A stretch of DNA of 64,000 nt from DATHTC01 sp035456465 (GTDB lineage: Bacteria; Actinomycetota; Thermoleophilia; Gaiellales; Gaiellaceae), in NCBI GenBank assembly GCA_035456465.1, contig DATIDD010000018.1, forward strand, positions 1 to 64,000. Direction: 5' to 3'. Positions 18,904 through 26,881 of the stretch are shown piece by piece. A model generated the notes under the pieces. That model was given only the letters and a program-made list of their open reading frames with translations, was not told the DNA's origin and did no database searches. How positions within the stretch are numbered: position 1 is the stretch's first letter; each line of letters starts with the position of its first letter. Both the position numbers and the translations under genes were made by a program.

Positions 18904-19224
18904 CTACGTGCCGGGCAACCCCAGGCCGCCGAGCCCGCCCATCATCCCGCCCATCCGCTGCTCCATCAGCGACTGGGCCGACCGCAGGCCCTCGTTCACC
19001 GCCGCGATGATCGTGTCCTGGAGCAACTCCGGGTCGTCCGGGTCGATCGCCTCTGGGTCGATCGTCAGCTCCTTCAGCTCCATCGCCCCGGAGACCTTGA
19101 CCTTGACCATGCCGCCGCCGGCCGAGGCCTCGACGACCTCGTTCGCGATTTCCTCCTGGGCCTGCGCCATCTGGGCCTGCATCTGCTGTGCCTGCTGCAT
19201 CAGCTTGTTCAGATCGAAACTCAC
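18904..19224 (-). CDS. ebfC: YbaB/EbfC family nucleoid-associated protein
   Basis: A 106-residue DNA-binding protein of the YbaB/EbfC family, which forms dimers that bind and bridge DNA. The start (SFDLNKLMQQAQQMQAQM) and the core VKVKVSGAMELKELTIDPEA are typical, and the Met/Gly-rich tail (MGGMMGGLGGLGLPG) is common. GTG at 19224 overlaps the dnaX stop as GTGA, giving the usual dnaX-ebfC coupling. Confidence 0.95.
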   Translation of the reverse strand: MSFDLNKLMQQAQQMQAQMAQAQEEIANEVVEASAGGGMVKVKVSGAMELKELTIDPEAIDPDDPELLQDTIIAAVNEGLRSAQSLMEQRMGGMMGGLGGLGLPGT

Positions 19225-20849
19225 GGCTCCTCCACGTCTCGGGCGTCGAACGTCTCCTTCATCAGCTCGTAGAGCTCGTCCTCGCCGGGAGCGGCGGGCT
19301 CGTCGGCGCGTGTGTCGCCGCCGTTCGCCCCCTCGGCGAAGGCCACCGCCAGGCGGCGGCCGGTGAGCTCGAACAGCGCGTCGCGGAGCAGGCCGGCGTT
19401 CTTCGGCTCCTCCGCGAGCTGCCGGTGGAACGCGGCGCTCGGCGGGAACTCGAGCGTGAGCGTGTCGTCGGCGAGACCGGCCGGGCGTGCCTCGCGCAGC
19501 ACCGACGCGACCGGGATCGACTTGTCCTCGACTGCGGGGACGATCGTCCGCTGCCACGCCTCCTGGAGCTGCTCCAGCGCGAGGCCGGGCGGGCCCGACT
19601 CCTGGGTCGGCTCGTCTGGGGACGGCTCGGCCTGCGCGCCGGGCCGGGGCGACTCGTGCGGCTCGTCCACGACGGCAGGGCTCGGAGGGGCGGCGTGGCC
19701 GCCGGCGATCGCCTGCAGGCGCTGCTCGAGCTGGTCGAGCCGGTACGCGATCGACTCGCGCGACAGGTCGGCCGCGGGCCTCGTCACCTTCACGAGCGCG
19801 AGCTCGAGCGGGAGCCGCGGGTCGCCGCCCTGGCGCATGTCGTCGACGGCGACGGCGAGCAGGTCGACGAGCCGCGTCACGGTCGCGGGCGAGAGCTGGT
19901 TGGCCTGCGCGCGCAGCCGGTCGCGCGTCTCCTCGGTGACCGGGAGGGACTCCGGCACCTCGCCCATGTGCTGGACGAGCATCAGGTGCCGCAGGTGCTC
20001 GAGCAGGTCGGTGACGAGGCGGCCGAGGTCCTGGCCCTGCTCGGCGAGCTCCTCGAGGAACGTGAGCGCGCCGGCCGTGTCGCCGTCGACGACGAGGTCG
20101 CCGATCCGGAAGAGCGCCTCCTCCTCGACGGTGCCGAGCGTCCGGAGCACGTCCTGCACCGTGATCGGCCCGCCGGTCGACGCCGACAGCTGGTCGAGGA
20201 GGGACTCGGCGTCCCGGTAGGCGCCGCGAGCGCCGCGCGCGATCAGCGCGAGGGCCGCGTCCGGGACGTCGATCGCGTCGGCGTCGGCGATGCGGCGCAG
20301 CTTCGTCACGAGCTCCGGCAGCCGCGGCCGCGCGAACACGAACGTCTGGCAGCGCGAGCGGACGGTCGGGAGCACCTTGCTCAGGTCGGTGGTGCAGAAG
20401 ATGAAGACGAGGTGGGGCGGAGGCTCCTCGATCAGCTTCAGCAGCGCGTTCCACGCGGCGTCCGTGAGCTGGTGCGCCTCGTCGAGGATGTAGACCTTGT
20501 AGCGCCCTTCGGCGGGCTGGAGCACGACGCGCTCGCGGATCTCGCGGATGTCGTCGATCCCGCGCTGCGAGGCCGCGTCCATCTCGACCACGTCGAGCGA
20601 GGTGCCGTTCGCGATCGCGACGCAGGCGTGGCACACCTTGTCGGGGTTGGGCGTGGGGCCCTGGGCGCAGTTGAGCGCCTTCGCCAGGATCCGCGCCATC
20701 GAGGTCTTGCCCGTGCCGCGCGGCCCGGCGAAGAGGTAGGCCTGCCGCAGCTGCCCGTTCGCGATCGCGTTCTTGAGCGTGCGGACGATGCCCTCCTGCC
20801 CGACGACCTCGTCGAAGTCCTGCGGCCGGTACTTCCGGTAGAGGGCCAT
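19221..20849 (-). CDS. dnaX: DNA polymerase III subunit gamma/tau
   Basis: 542 residues. This clamp-loader ATPase opens the beta clamp and ties the polymerases together. ATG at 20849 gives the canonical MALYRKYRPQDFDEVVGQE. The Walker A is GPRGTGKTSMARILAKALNC, the Walker B VYILDEAHQL, and the SRC arginine finger is present (TVRSRCQTF). The zinc site shows only three cysteines (NCAQG...DKVCHAC), where most homologues have four. Lower-complexity sequence follows residue 370, then a tau-like C-terminal domain. The start codon lies in a hairpin. SRP RNA is encoded upstream and ebfC overlaps downstream, an order seen in many Gram-positives. Confidence 0.97.
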   Translation of the reverse strand: MALYRKYRPQDFDEVVGQEGIVRTLKNAIANGQLRQAYLFAGPRGTGKTSMARILAKALNCAQGPTPNPDKVCHACVAIANGTSLDVVEMDAASQRGIDDIREIRERVVLQPAEGRYKVYILDEAHQLTDAAWNALLKLIEEPPPHLVFIFCTTDLSKVLPTVRSRCQTFVFARPRLPELVTKLRRIADADAIDVPDAALALIARGARGAYRDAESLLDQLSASTGGPITVQDVLRTLGTVEEEALFRIGDLVVDGDTAGALTFLEELAEQGQDLGRLVTDLLEHLRHLMLVQHMGEVPESLPVTEETRDRLRAQANQLSPATVTRLVDLLAVAVDDMRQGGDPRLPLELALVKVTRPAADLSRESIAYRLDQLEQRLQAIAGGHAAPPSPAVVDEPHESPRPGAQAEPSPDEPTQESGPPGLALEQLQEAWQRTIVPAVEDKSIPVASVLREARPAGLADDTLTLEFPPSAAFHRQLAEEPKNAGLLRDALFELTGRRLAVAFAEGANGGDTRADEPAAPGEDELYELMKETFDARDVEEP

Positions 20850-20874
20850 TCCGCGCGCTTCGCGCACGGAATGG
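20846..20874 (-). promoter_or_regulatory. Inverted repeat covering the dnaX start codon
   Basis: An imperfect 12-13 bp inverted repeat (CCATTCCG-CGCG ... CGCG-CACGGAATGG) with a short TT-centred loop spans 20846-20874. The dnaX ATG (20847-20849) lies in one arm, so the mRNA would hide its own start in a hairpin. No clear Shine-Dalgarno is visible outside it. A translational control role is inference. Confidence 0.6.
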
Positions 20875-20936
20875 TCAGAAGTCTCCGCAGGTTGGGTCAC
20901 GTGCGCTGATCCTTCCACACACTTGGCGCGGGCGTC

Positions 20937-21564
20937 ATGGAGCCAGTGTGCCGCATCCGCGTCGATCGCTTCGAGCGTGGCAGCGGCGTTCCCGAGCTCC
21001 TTGCGCGGAACCGCCTCGAGGTCGTGGTCGAACGTCTTCCGGTCGGTGACTACGACCTCGGAGCAGGAGTCATCGTCGAGCGGAAGACGACAGGTGATCT
21101 GCACGCGTCTCTCGCCGACGCCCGGTTCTGGGAGCAGATGCGTCGCCTCCGCACGGCGGCGCGAACGCCGTGCCTCCTCGTGGAAGGATGGCGCCTCGAC
21201 GGGCGACGACCGGAGGCCGCGGTCCGCGGTGCGCTCCTCGCCGCCTCGGATCTCGGATGCCTCGTTCTCCGTTCGGCGACCGTCCAGGAGTCCGTCGCGT
21301 GGCTGTTGGCACTCGCCGGGCGGGGAGCGACGCCACCATCCCATCGTGTCCGTCCTGCGTACGCACAACGACGGCAGCCGGCGCACAGCGCCGGCGAGGG
21401 GATGCTCGCAGCCGTGCCCGGGATCTCGACCGTTCTCGCGCGCCGGCTGCTCTCCGAGTTCGGGAGCGTTGCGGCAGTCACGGCTGCCGATGTCGGAGCC
21501 CTTGCCGAAGGTCGCGGGAATGGGCCCGAGGCGGGTGGCGGCGCTGCGACGGGCGGTCTCGTGA
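20937..21564 (+). pseudogene. ERCC4-type nuclease with helix-hairpin-helix tail, apparent single-base frameshift
   Basis: ATG 20937 opens a protein with a clear XPF/ERCC4 nuclease fold: LPVGDYDLGAGVIVERKTTG carries GDY and the ERK catalytic motif, and LADARFWEQMRRLR continues it. A C-terminal (HhH)2 begins at MLAAVPGISTVLARRLLSEFG. After Glu at 21507-21509 the frame becomes unlike the family, whereas skipping one base (21510) gives VAGMGPRRVAALRRAVS and a stop at 21564, a perfect second HhH. The original gene was therefore about 208 residues. As read, the frame runs on to 21680, through the SRP RNA terminator on the other strand. It may be a sequencing error, a recent mutation or a programmed shift. 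It diverges from dnaX; a role in repair of branched DNA is inferred from the family. Confidence 0.7.
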
Positions 21565-21571
21565 CGTCTGA

Positions 21572-21596
21572 CCTTTCTCGCTCTTGGCGAGAAAGG
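21572..21596 (-). terminator. Hairpin at the 3' side of the SRP RNA
   Basis: CCTTTCTCG and CGAGAAAGG form a near-perfect stem around a short loop. There is no U-tract on either side, as is common for actinobacterial terminators. It would end the minus-strand SRP RNA and could also end the ERCC4 gene. Confidence 0.55.
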
Positions 21597-21654
21597 CCCG
21601 GCCGCGCATCCGTCTCCGTGACGGGCTCCCGGGAGGAACGTACGTCGCCTGCTC

Positions 21655-21755
21655 GGGCCAGGCAGAGCCGCGGCACCTGAGAGGGAATCCTTAGCGCTGC
21701 TTCCTCCCGGATCTGACGCGGTTCGGATGCTCCCAGTGCGCGGAACCTGACCGTC
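21655..21755 (-). ncRNA. ffs: Signal recognition particle RNA
   Basis: The minus strand has the hallmark of SRP helix 8: GTCAGATCCGGGAGGAAGCA, with the GGGA tetraloop closed by CC/GG and the symmetric AAGCA loop opposite GTCAGAT. Flanking arms pair well: GGGAgcATCC with GGATTCCC, and CCGCG (from 21743) with CGCGG (to 21668). Ends are approximate for the small bacterial type. The helix may extend further: two tandem hairpins GGCC-GAA-GGCC and CCGTCC-GAG-GGACGG at 21793-21820 resemble an Alu-like 5' domain. If so, the RNA would run from about 21820 to 21600. It lies upstream of dnaX on the same strand. Confidence 0.85.
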
Positions 21756-21929
21756 AACGCCACGTGCGCACGCCCAAGCCCCGTGAGAACCGTCCCTCGG
21801 ACGGCCTTCGGCCCTGCTAGAGCGGATTTCAGGTACAGGGAACCGCTACCTCCCCGCCTAGCGCGGACCGGGCACGGCGAGCGTACCAGCGACTCGACCG
21901 ATGGGGGTGCCGTCGGCTGGCGCGGCGTC

Positions 21930-21935
21930 TATGAT
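21930..21935 (+). promoter_or_regulatory. -10 box TATGAT before the CBS gene
   Basis: TATGAT lies 28 bases upstream of ATG 21963, with AGGAGG between them. It implies a leader of about 20 bases. No clear -35 was found. Confidence 0.55.
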
Positions 21936-21962
21936 CGTGGCAATCGCTACCAGGAGGAGCCC

Positions 21963-22397
21963 ATGGCCCGGATCGCCGACGTGATGAGCCTGCGAGTCGT
22001 GACGGTGCGACCCGACGAGACCGTCCAGCTGGCGATCGCGAGGATGCTCGAGGAGAACGTCGGCTCGGTGGCGGTCTGCGAGGAGCACCGACTCGTGGGG
22101 ATCTTCACCGAGCGCGACGTGATGCGGCTCGCCGGCGAGAACTCCGAGCTCCACGAGCTCCGCGTCGGCGACGTGATGACGCGCAAGGTCGTCACGCTGT
22201 CGCCCGACGACGACGTCACCGACGGCGCGGCGCTCATGGCCGAGCGCCGCATCCGCCACATCCCGGTGGTCGAGAACGGCAACGTCCTCGGGATCGTCGG
22301 CATGCGCGACGTCACGCGCAGCCTGCTCGAGCTGGTGTGGCGCGAGCGCGACGCGGGCGCCCGCCAGTCGGCCCGCGCGCTCTTGCGCCGCGCCTGA
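21963..22397 (+). CDS. Two-CBS-domain protein
   Basis: 144 residues with two CBS domains (about 6-60 and 70-125), which as a pair bind adenine nucleotides and act as a sensor module. Signatures are VGIFTERDVMRL in the first and VLGIVGMRDVTRSLLE in the second. ATG at 21963 follows a strong AGGAGG (21951-21956), and the protein-like sequence starts exactly there. There is no fused catalytic domain. A tRNA follows 22 bases after the stop. Confidence 0.93.
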   Translation: MARIADVMSLRVVTVRPDETVQLAIARMLEENVGSVAVCEEHRLVGIFTERDVMRLAGENSELHELRVGDVMTRKVVTLSPDDDVTDGAALMAERRIRHIPVVENGNVLGIVGMRDVTRSLLELVWRERDAGARQSARALLRRA

Positions 22398-22403
22398 CGC
22401 GGC

Positions 22404-22409
22404 TACAAT
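22404..22409 (+). promoter_or_regulatory. -10 box TACAAT for tRNA-Val
   Basis: TACAAT lies 10 bases upstream of the first tRNA base, an arrangement fitting a dedicated promoter. Confidence 0.55.
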
Positions 22410-22419
22410 CCCGCCGCCC

Positions 22420-22491
22420 GGGCGCATAGCTCAGCGGGAGAGCGCTCGCCTCACACGCGAGAGGTCGGTGGTTCGATCCCACCTGCGCCCA
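22420..22491 (+). tRNA. tRNA-Val (anticodon CAC)
   Basis: The acceptor stem GGGCGCA/TGCGCCC pairs fully. The anticodon arm CTCGC-CTCACAC-GCGAG places CAC at 34-36. The T arm carries GGTTCGATCC. The 3' CCA is not encoded. Confidence 0.97.
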
Positions 22492-22533
22492 CTGAACTCT
22501 CGGCTGTGCGAAAAGCCACCGGCTCCGGGTCGT

Positions 22534-24990
22534 TCATTGCTCGGCGAGAGCCAGCGCGACGGCCTCCTCCAGCGTCAGGCTCGACCCCGCCTCCCACTCG
22601 GCCTCGAATCGCGGTCCGAGGCGCTCGCGCGCAGACCGCGCCGTCGTCTCGAGGACGCCGCCTTCGAAGCGGGGATCCAGCTCGCGCCCCTGTTCGTCGG
22701 CGATCGTCCGGGCCGCTCCCATCAGCCGCGTCGCCGCCGCGGCGTCGGCTTCCGTCCGGACGGCCGCGAGGAGCACGAGCGCCTGAATGATCGACCAGGG
22801 GGAGGCGAGCTCGACGGCGTTCGCGAGCGCGCCTTCCAGGAGCGGTCGGGCCTCGGCGTGTCGGTCGGCCACCACGAGTGTGTAGCCCACCGTGATCTCC
22901 GCGTTCGTCGCCTCCCATCGCCGCCCGAGCTCACGGAAGAGCGCTGCCGCCTGCTCGAGCGTCTCCCGTGCCGCTTCAGGGCGTCCCTCGGCGACGAAGC
23001 TCGTGCCGCGCAGGTAGGTGACCCAGGCGAGCCCGGCGTCGTTGCCGAGCTCGCGCAGCAGGCGCTCGCACTCGTCGAGCAGCCGCCGCTGCTCGTCGAG
23101 ATCGGGCTCGTCGAAGCTGAGGACGCGAAGCGCCCACTCGATCTGGCGCTTGTCGTCCCGCTCGCGGGCGAGAGCGAGGCTTTCGCGAGCATGGGCCCGC
23201 GCGACCTCGGCCTCCCCGAGATTCGCTGCTACGAGCGCGGCGGCGCCGAGCGCCTCCCCTCGAAGGTAGGCGTCGGCGTCGGCCGCTCGTTCGAGCGCGG
23301 ACGCGAGCCATCCGTGCAACTCGCGCAGGCTCGCGCGCGTCCAGAGACGCCAGGACGCACCGGTGGCCAGACGAAGCTCGCGCTCCGCGTCGCCCGAGGC
23401 GACGAGCCAATCGAGCGCGCCGCGGACGTTGTCGAGCTCCGGATGGAGCCCACGTGCGCGCTCGACGTGCTCGTCGGGAGCGCCCCGCCCGCCCGCTTCC
23501 GTCAGCGCGACGAAGTAATCGGCGTGCCGATCGGCGAGCACCGCCGCCTCGCCGCGTCGCTCGAGCCGCTCGGTCGCGTACTCCCTGATCGTCTCGAGCA
23601 TCCAGAAGCGGTCTCCCTGTCGCCGGAGCAGGCTCTTGTCGATCAGCGACTGCAGCGTGTCGATGTCCGCTCCGCAGATCGCTTCGGCCGCCTCGAGCGT
23701 GCACCCGCCGCGAAAGACCGACAGGCGTTCGAACAAGCGCCGGTCCTGCTCGCCGAGGAGGTCGTAGCTCCATTCGATCGTCGCCCGCAGCGTCTGCTGG
23801 CGCGGATCGACCCCGCGTCCGGCCTTGAGCAGGTCGAGCCGCATGGAGAGACGGTCGAGCAGCTGCTCCGGGGAGAGGACGACGACGCGAGGGGCCGCGA
23901 GCTCGAGGGCGAGCGGGAGATTGTCGAGCTGAGAGCAGAGCCGCTCGACGATCCGGCCGGGCTCGAACCGAGGATCAGCCGCCCGCGCCCGTGCGGTGAA
24001 GAGCTCGGTCGCATCCCGAGGCGTGAGCGGCGGGACCGGAAATGCCTGCTCGCCGGGGAGCCGCAGCAGCTCCCGGCTCGTCACGAGGAGCTGAAGGTTC
24101 GGACACGCCGCGAGCAGCCCGGCGAGGTCAGGTGCTGCATCGATCAGATGCTCGAAGTTGTCGAGGAGGAGCAGGAGCCGACGGTCGGCGATGCGGTCGG
24201 CGAGGCCGTGCCGGGCTTCCAGCGCCTGAGCGGCTACCTCGAGCACGAGCTTCGGGTCGCGCAGCGAAGCGAGCGGAGCCCAGAAGACGCCGTCGGGATA
24301 CCGGTCGGACACGTCCGCGGCCGCCTGGAGCGCGAGCCTCGTCTTGCCGGCTCCGGCCGGCCCCGTCACTGTCATGAGGCGCGCGCCGCCGCTTCCGAGC
24401 AGGGTCGTCACCTCCTCGAGCTCTCGTCGCCGCCCCGAGAAGGGCGTCGCGGGAACCGGGAGGTTCGTCTGGTGCAGGCTTCTGAGCGGCGGGAAGGCTT
24501 CGTCGCCGAGCTGATGGATCCGCTCCGCTGCGGCGAGGTCCTTCAGGCGGTGCTCGCCGAGGTTGCGCAGGCTGTCGCCCTCGACCAGCGATGCGGTCGA
24601 GGACGAGACCAGGATCTGCCCGCCGTGCCCGGCAGCGGCGATCCGGGCTGCTCGATGGACGTCCGGTCCGACGTACCCCTCGTCGGTGACGTACGGCGTC
24701 CCGGTGTGGATCCCCATGCGCACCCGGATCTGTCCGGCCTCAAGCGCCTGCTGCGCCTCGGCGGCCGCGGCGATCGCCGCCGGCGCGGTGGAGAACGCGA
24801 CGAAGAACGAATCCCCTTGCGTATCCACCTCGACGCCCTCGTGGCGCCTGAACGCCTCACGCAGGGCGCGCCGATGCTGTGTCAGCGCGTCCGCGTAGGC
24901 ATCGGCACCCAGCTCCTGCAAGAGCCTCGTCGAGCCCTCGACATCGGTGAAGAGAAACGTGACGGTTCCGGTCGGAAGCTCGCGCGCCAC
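22534..24990 (-). CDS. Class III nucleotidyl cyclase - STAND ATPase - TPR regulator
   Basis: About 818 residues. The N-terminal cyclase domain has LPTGTVTFLFTDVEGSTRLL (metal Asp) and VEVDTQGDSFFVAFST (second metal Asp). The NB-ARC-like ATPase has Walker A VTGPAGAGKTRLALQA and Walker B LLLLDNFEHLIDA, followed by a winged-helix-like part and TPR-type helices. No C-terminal LuxR helix-turn-helix is seen, unlike some relatives. GTG 24990 was preferred over TTG 25002 because the family starts only a few residues before LPTGTVTF. A TAGGGT at 25041-25046 could be its -10. Its architecture parallels the protein at 15522-18854, but the two are only distantly related (single ribbon-less cyclase here). 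Confidence 0.88.
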   Translation of the reverse strand: MARELPTGTVTFLFTDVEGSTRLLQELGADAYADALTQHRRALREAFRRHEGVEVDTQGDSFFVAFSTAPAAIAAAAEAQQALEAGQIRVRMGIHTGTPYVTDEGYVGPDVHRAARIAAAGHGGQILVSSSTASLVEGDSLRNLGEHRLKDLAAAERIHQLGDEAFPPLRSLHQTNLPVPATPFSGRRRELEEVTTLLGSGGARLMTVTGPAGAGKTRLALQAAADVSDRYPDGVFWAPLASLRDPKLVLEVAAQALEARHGLADRIADRRLLLLLDNFEHLIDAAPDLAGLLAACPNLQLLVTSRELLRLPGEQAFPVPPLTPRDATELFTARARAADPRFEPGRIVERLCSQLDNLPLALELAAPRVVVLSPEQLLDRLSMRLDLLKAGRGVDPRQQTLRATIEWSYDLLGEQDRRLFERLSVFRGGCTLEAAEAICGADIDTLQSLIDKSLLRRQGDRFWMLETIREYATERLERRGEAAVLADRHADYFVALTEAGGRGAPDEHVERARGLHPELDNVRGALDWLVASGDAERELRLATGASWRLWTRASLRELHGWLASALERAADADAYLRGEALGAAALVAANLGEAEVARAHARESLALARERDDKRQIEWALRVLSFDEPDLDEQRRLLDECERLLRELGNDAGLAWVTYLRGTSFVAEGRPEAARETLEQAAALFRELGRRWEATNAEITVGYTLVVADRHAEARPLLEGALANAVELASPWSIIQALVLLAAVRTEADAAAATRLMGAARTIADEQGRELDPRFEGGVLETTARSARERLGPRFEAEWEAGSSLTLEEAVALALAEQ

Positions 24991-25075
24991 GCGGCTATTC
25001 AAGCGCGACGACCCTCAGCGCGTCGAACTCCTCACGGACGACCCTAGTGTCGGAGTGAGGCTCGCTGCCCGCCGC

Positions 25076-25477
25076 TCATTCCGAGAACAGGGCGTCGATC
25101 CCCGCCGTCTCGACGAGCCCGGAGACCGCCCGCGCAAGGTCGCCGTCGGAGGTGACGAGAACGTCCGCCTGGAGCTGCGTGAGCGCGACGAACTCGGCGT
25201 CGTACGTCGTCTCCCACCCCAGCTGGTCCGCGACCTTCCACGCCTTCCGCTGAAGCACCTTGTCGCCGAGGAAGCGAACCTTCAGCGAGTTGATCCGCGT
25301 CACCCGCTCGATGCCCTCGGCGGCCGAGATCTCACCGCGGCGGGCCGCCTCGTACAGCGCCGCGAGCGCCTGCGACCGTACGAGTGTGGGCGCGACGAGC
25401 TCGTGCGCGGCGGCGACCTCGGTCTCGCCGGCGGCGATCCGCAGCAGCGTCTCGCAGTCGACGACGAAGCGCGTCAC
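25076..25477 (-). CDS. PIN-domain protein, VapC-like, without visible antitoxin
   Basis: 133 residues with a PIN ribonuclease fold. Acidic residues fit the active site: FVVDCETLL near the start, then YDAEFVALTQL and LVTSDGDLARAV. VapC toxins normally follow a small antitoxin gene, but nothing suitable lies in the 60 bases upstream. The gene may therefore be an orphan or not a toxin. GTG 25477 is preceded by TAGCGT seven bases upstream, implying a leaderless mRNA and independent transcription. Confidence 0.82.
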   Translation of the reverse strand: MTRFVVDCETLLRIAAGETEVAAAHELVAPTLVRSQALAALYEAARRGEISAAEGIERVTRINSLKVRFLGDKVLQRKAWKVADQLGWETTYDAEFVALTQLQADVLVTSDGDLARAVSGLVETAGIDALFSE

Positions 25478-25540
25478 GCCGAAGACGCTATCCGCTCGGC
25501 AGATCAGCTCCGGCGCGTTCGGGGATGTCGGGGGACGGGA

Positions 25541-26878
25541 TCAGCCGAAGGCGAACAGGAGCGGGAGGACGATCACGACGGCGGCTGCCCACACGGCGAA
25601 GATCGGAAGGTAGGCGGTCTGCCAGCGCTCGAGCGGATGGAGCGTGCTGCGTCGCGTGAGGAATCGGGCGGAGAGCCAGGCGGCCCCCGCCAGGTTCACG
25701 AGGAGGACGAGATTGAGGCCGAGGGCCGCCGTCCGGTTCGGGGTGAAGCCGAGGTCGCCGACCCGGGCGAGCATGGCGCCGAGCACCATCGCGTCGAGCA
25801 CGAGGGCGGCGACGACGGCCACCAGCTGGATGCGGTCCATCCAGCCGGGCGACGTCGAGGGCTCCCGCGCGGACATCCCGTACAGGACGAGCGCGAAGAC
25901 GACGACCAGCAGGGCGTCGAAGACGCTGAGGAGGTCGCGGTCGAACGCCTCGCCGAGCCCGGTGGCGGCGTAGACGACGACGGAGACGGCCAGCATCACG
26001 GCGAACAGCGGCGTGAAGAGCATCGTGAGCACCGGCGCCATGTTCTCGACGACGCGTTGCTTCGACTCGACGAGCCACGCAGCCACGACGACGGCACCCG
26101 CCGCCCCCGACGGCAGCACCCACGCGGCGACGCGCTCGACGTCGACCCCCGCGGGCTCGAGGATCGCGGCGGTCAGGCCCATGAGCACGCCGCCGCCGAG
26201 AGCGATCAGCACGTAGTAGATGAACCACTCGCCCGTGAAGCGGACGAAATCCATCCGGCGCTCGTGCGATCGGAGCGTGCCGCCCATGTACGGGTAGGCG
26301 ACCGCGAACCAGAGCACGACGGGCAGATGGATGATGACGAGTGCCTCGGTGTCCGAGTCCGCATCCCACGGGTAGAGGTTCACGGCGAGCGCGCCGAGTG
26401 CGAACGGCACGGCGGCCAGCGCCCATCGCCGCGGATCGAGCTGCCGCTGGTACGCGAAGGACGCGGCGAGGAACGGCAGCACGAAGAGCGTCGCGTTCCG
26501 CGCCAGCCAGTTCGGCTCCTCGTCGGGGAAGCCGGCGACGAGGCGCGCGACCTGGATCGCGACGGCCGCGGCGACGGCGAAGAGGAGCGGCGTGAGCCAG
26601 CCGCTCGACGTGCGCGGCGGCTCCTCGTCGGCACTCAGGAGCTGCTTCCACAGCCGGCCGCTGTGCTCGCGGGCGAACTCGCGAGACAGCGCGTCGACGT
26701 CCCCCAGCCGCTTCACGGCGACGAGGAACGCCTCGTCGGGCGCGAGGCCGACGCCGCTCAGCTCGGCGATCTCGTGGCGGAGGTGATCCTCCAGCTCGTC
26801 GACGTCGCGGCCGTTGACGCCGGGTGCGCCCGCGACGTAGGCCCGCCACTCCGCGATCTGTGGCTCGACCGTCTCCAT
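25541..26878 (-). CDS. Multi-pass membrane protein with permease-prefix domain
   Basis: 445 residues. The first 70 residues form a helical permease-prefix or HAAS-like domain (RDVDELEDHLRHEIAELSG, then VKRLGDVDALSREFA). About ten hydrophobic segments follow from residue 90 to the end. Such proteins typically sit next to a PadR-type regulator, as here, where the regulator ends three bases upstream. The substrate or role is not known. ATG at 26878 gives the expected prefix-domain start. Confidence 0.8.
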   Translation of the reverse strand: METVEPQIAEWRAYVAGAPGVNGRDVDELEDHLRHEIAELSGVGLAPDEAFLVAVKRLGDVDALSREFAREHSGRLWKQLLSADEEPPRTSSGWLTPLLFAVAAAVAIQVARLVAGFPDEEPNWLARNATLFVLPFLAASFAYQRQLDPRRWALAAVPFALGALAVNLYPWDADSDTEALVIIHLPVVLWFAVAYPYMGGTLRSHERRMDFVRFTGEWFIYYVLIALGGGVLMGLTAAILEPAGVDVERVAAWVLPSGAAGAVVVAAWLVESKQRVVENMAPVLTMLFTPLFAVMLAVSVVVYAATGLGEAFDRDLLSVFDALLVVVFALVLYGMSAREPSTSPGWMDRIQLVAVVAALVLDAMVLGAMLARVGDLGFTPNRTAALGLNLVLLVNLAGAAWLSARFLTRRSTLHPLERWQTAYLPIFAVWAAAVVIVLPLLFAFG

Positions 26879-26881
26879 GCC

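Noticed and set aside
15579..19010. 1143-codon plus-strand frame antisense to the cyclase/ATPase gene
   Set aside because: Highly charged, no domain, mirror of a well-supported minus-strand gene with third-position GC.
25076..25477. Complete VapBC toxin-antitoxin pair
   Set aside because: Only the PIN protein is visible. The 60 bases upstream have no antitoxin frame and the gene has its own -10.
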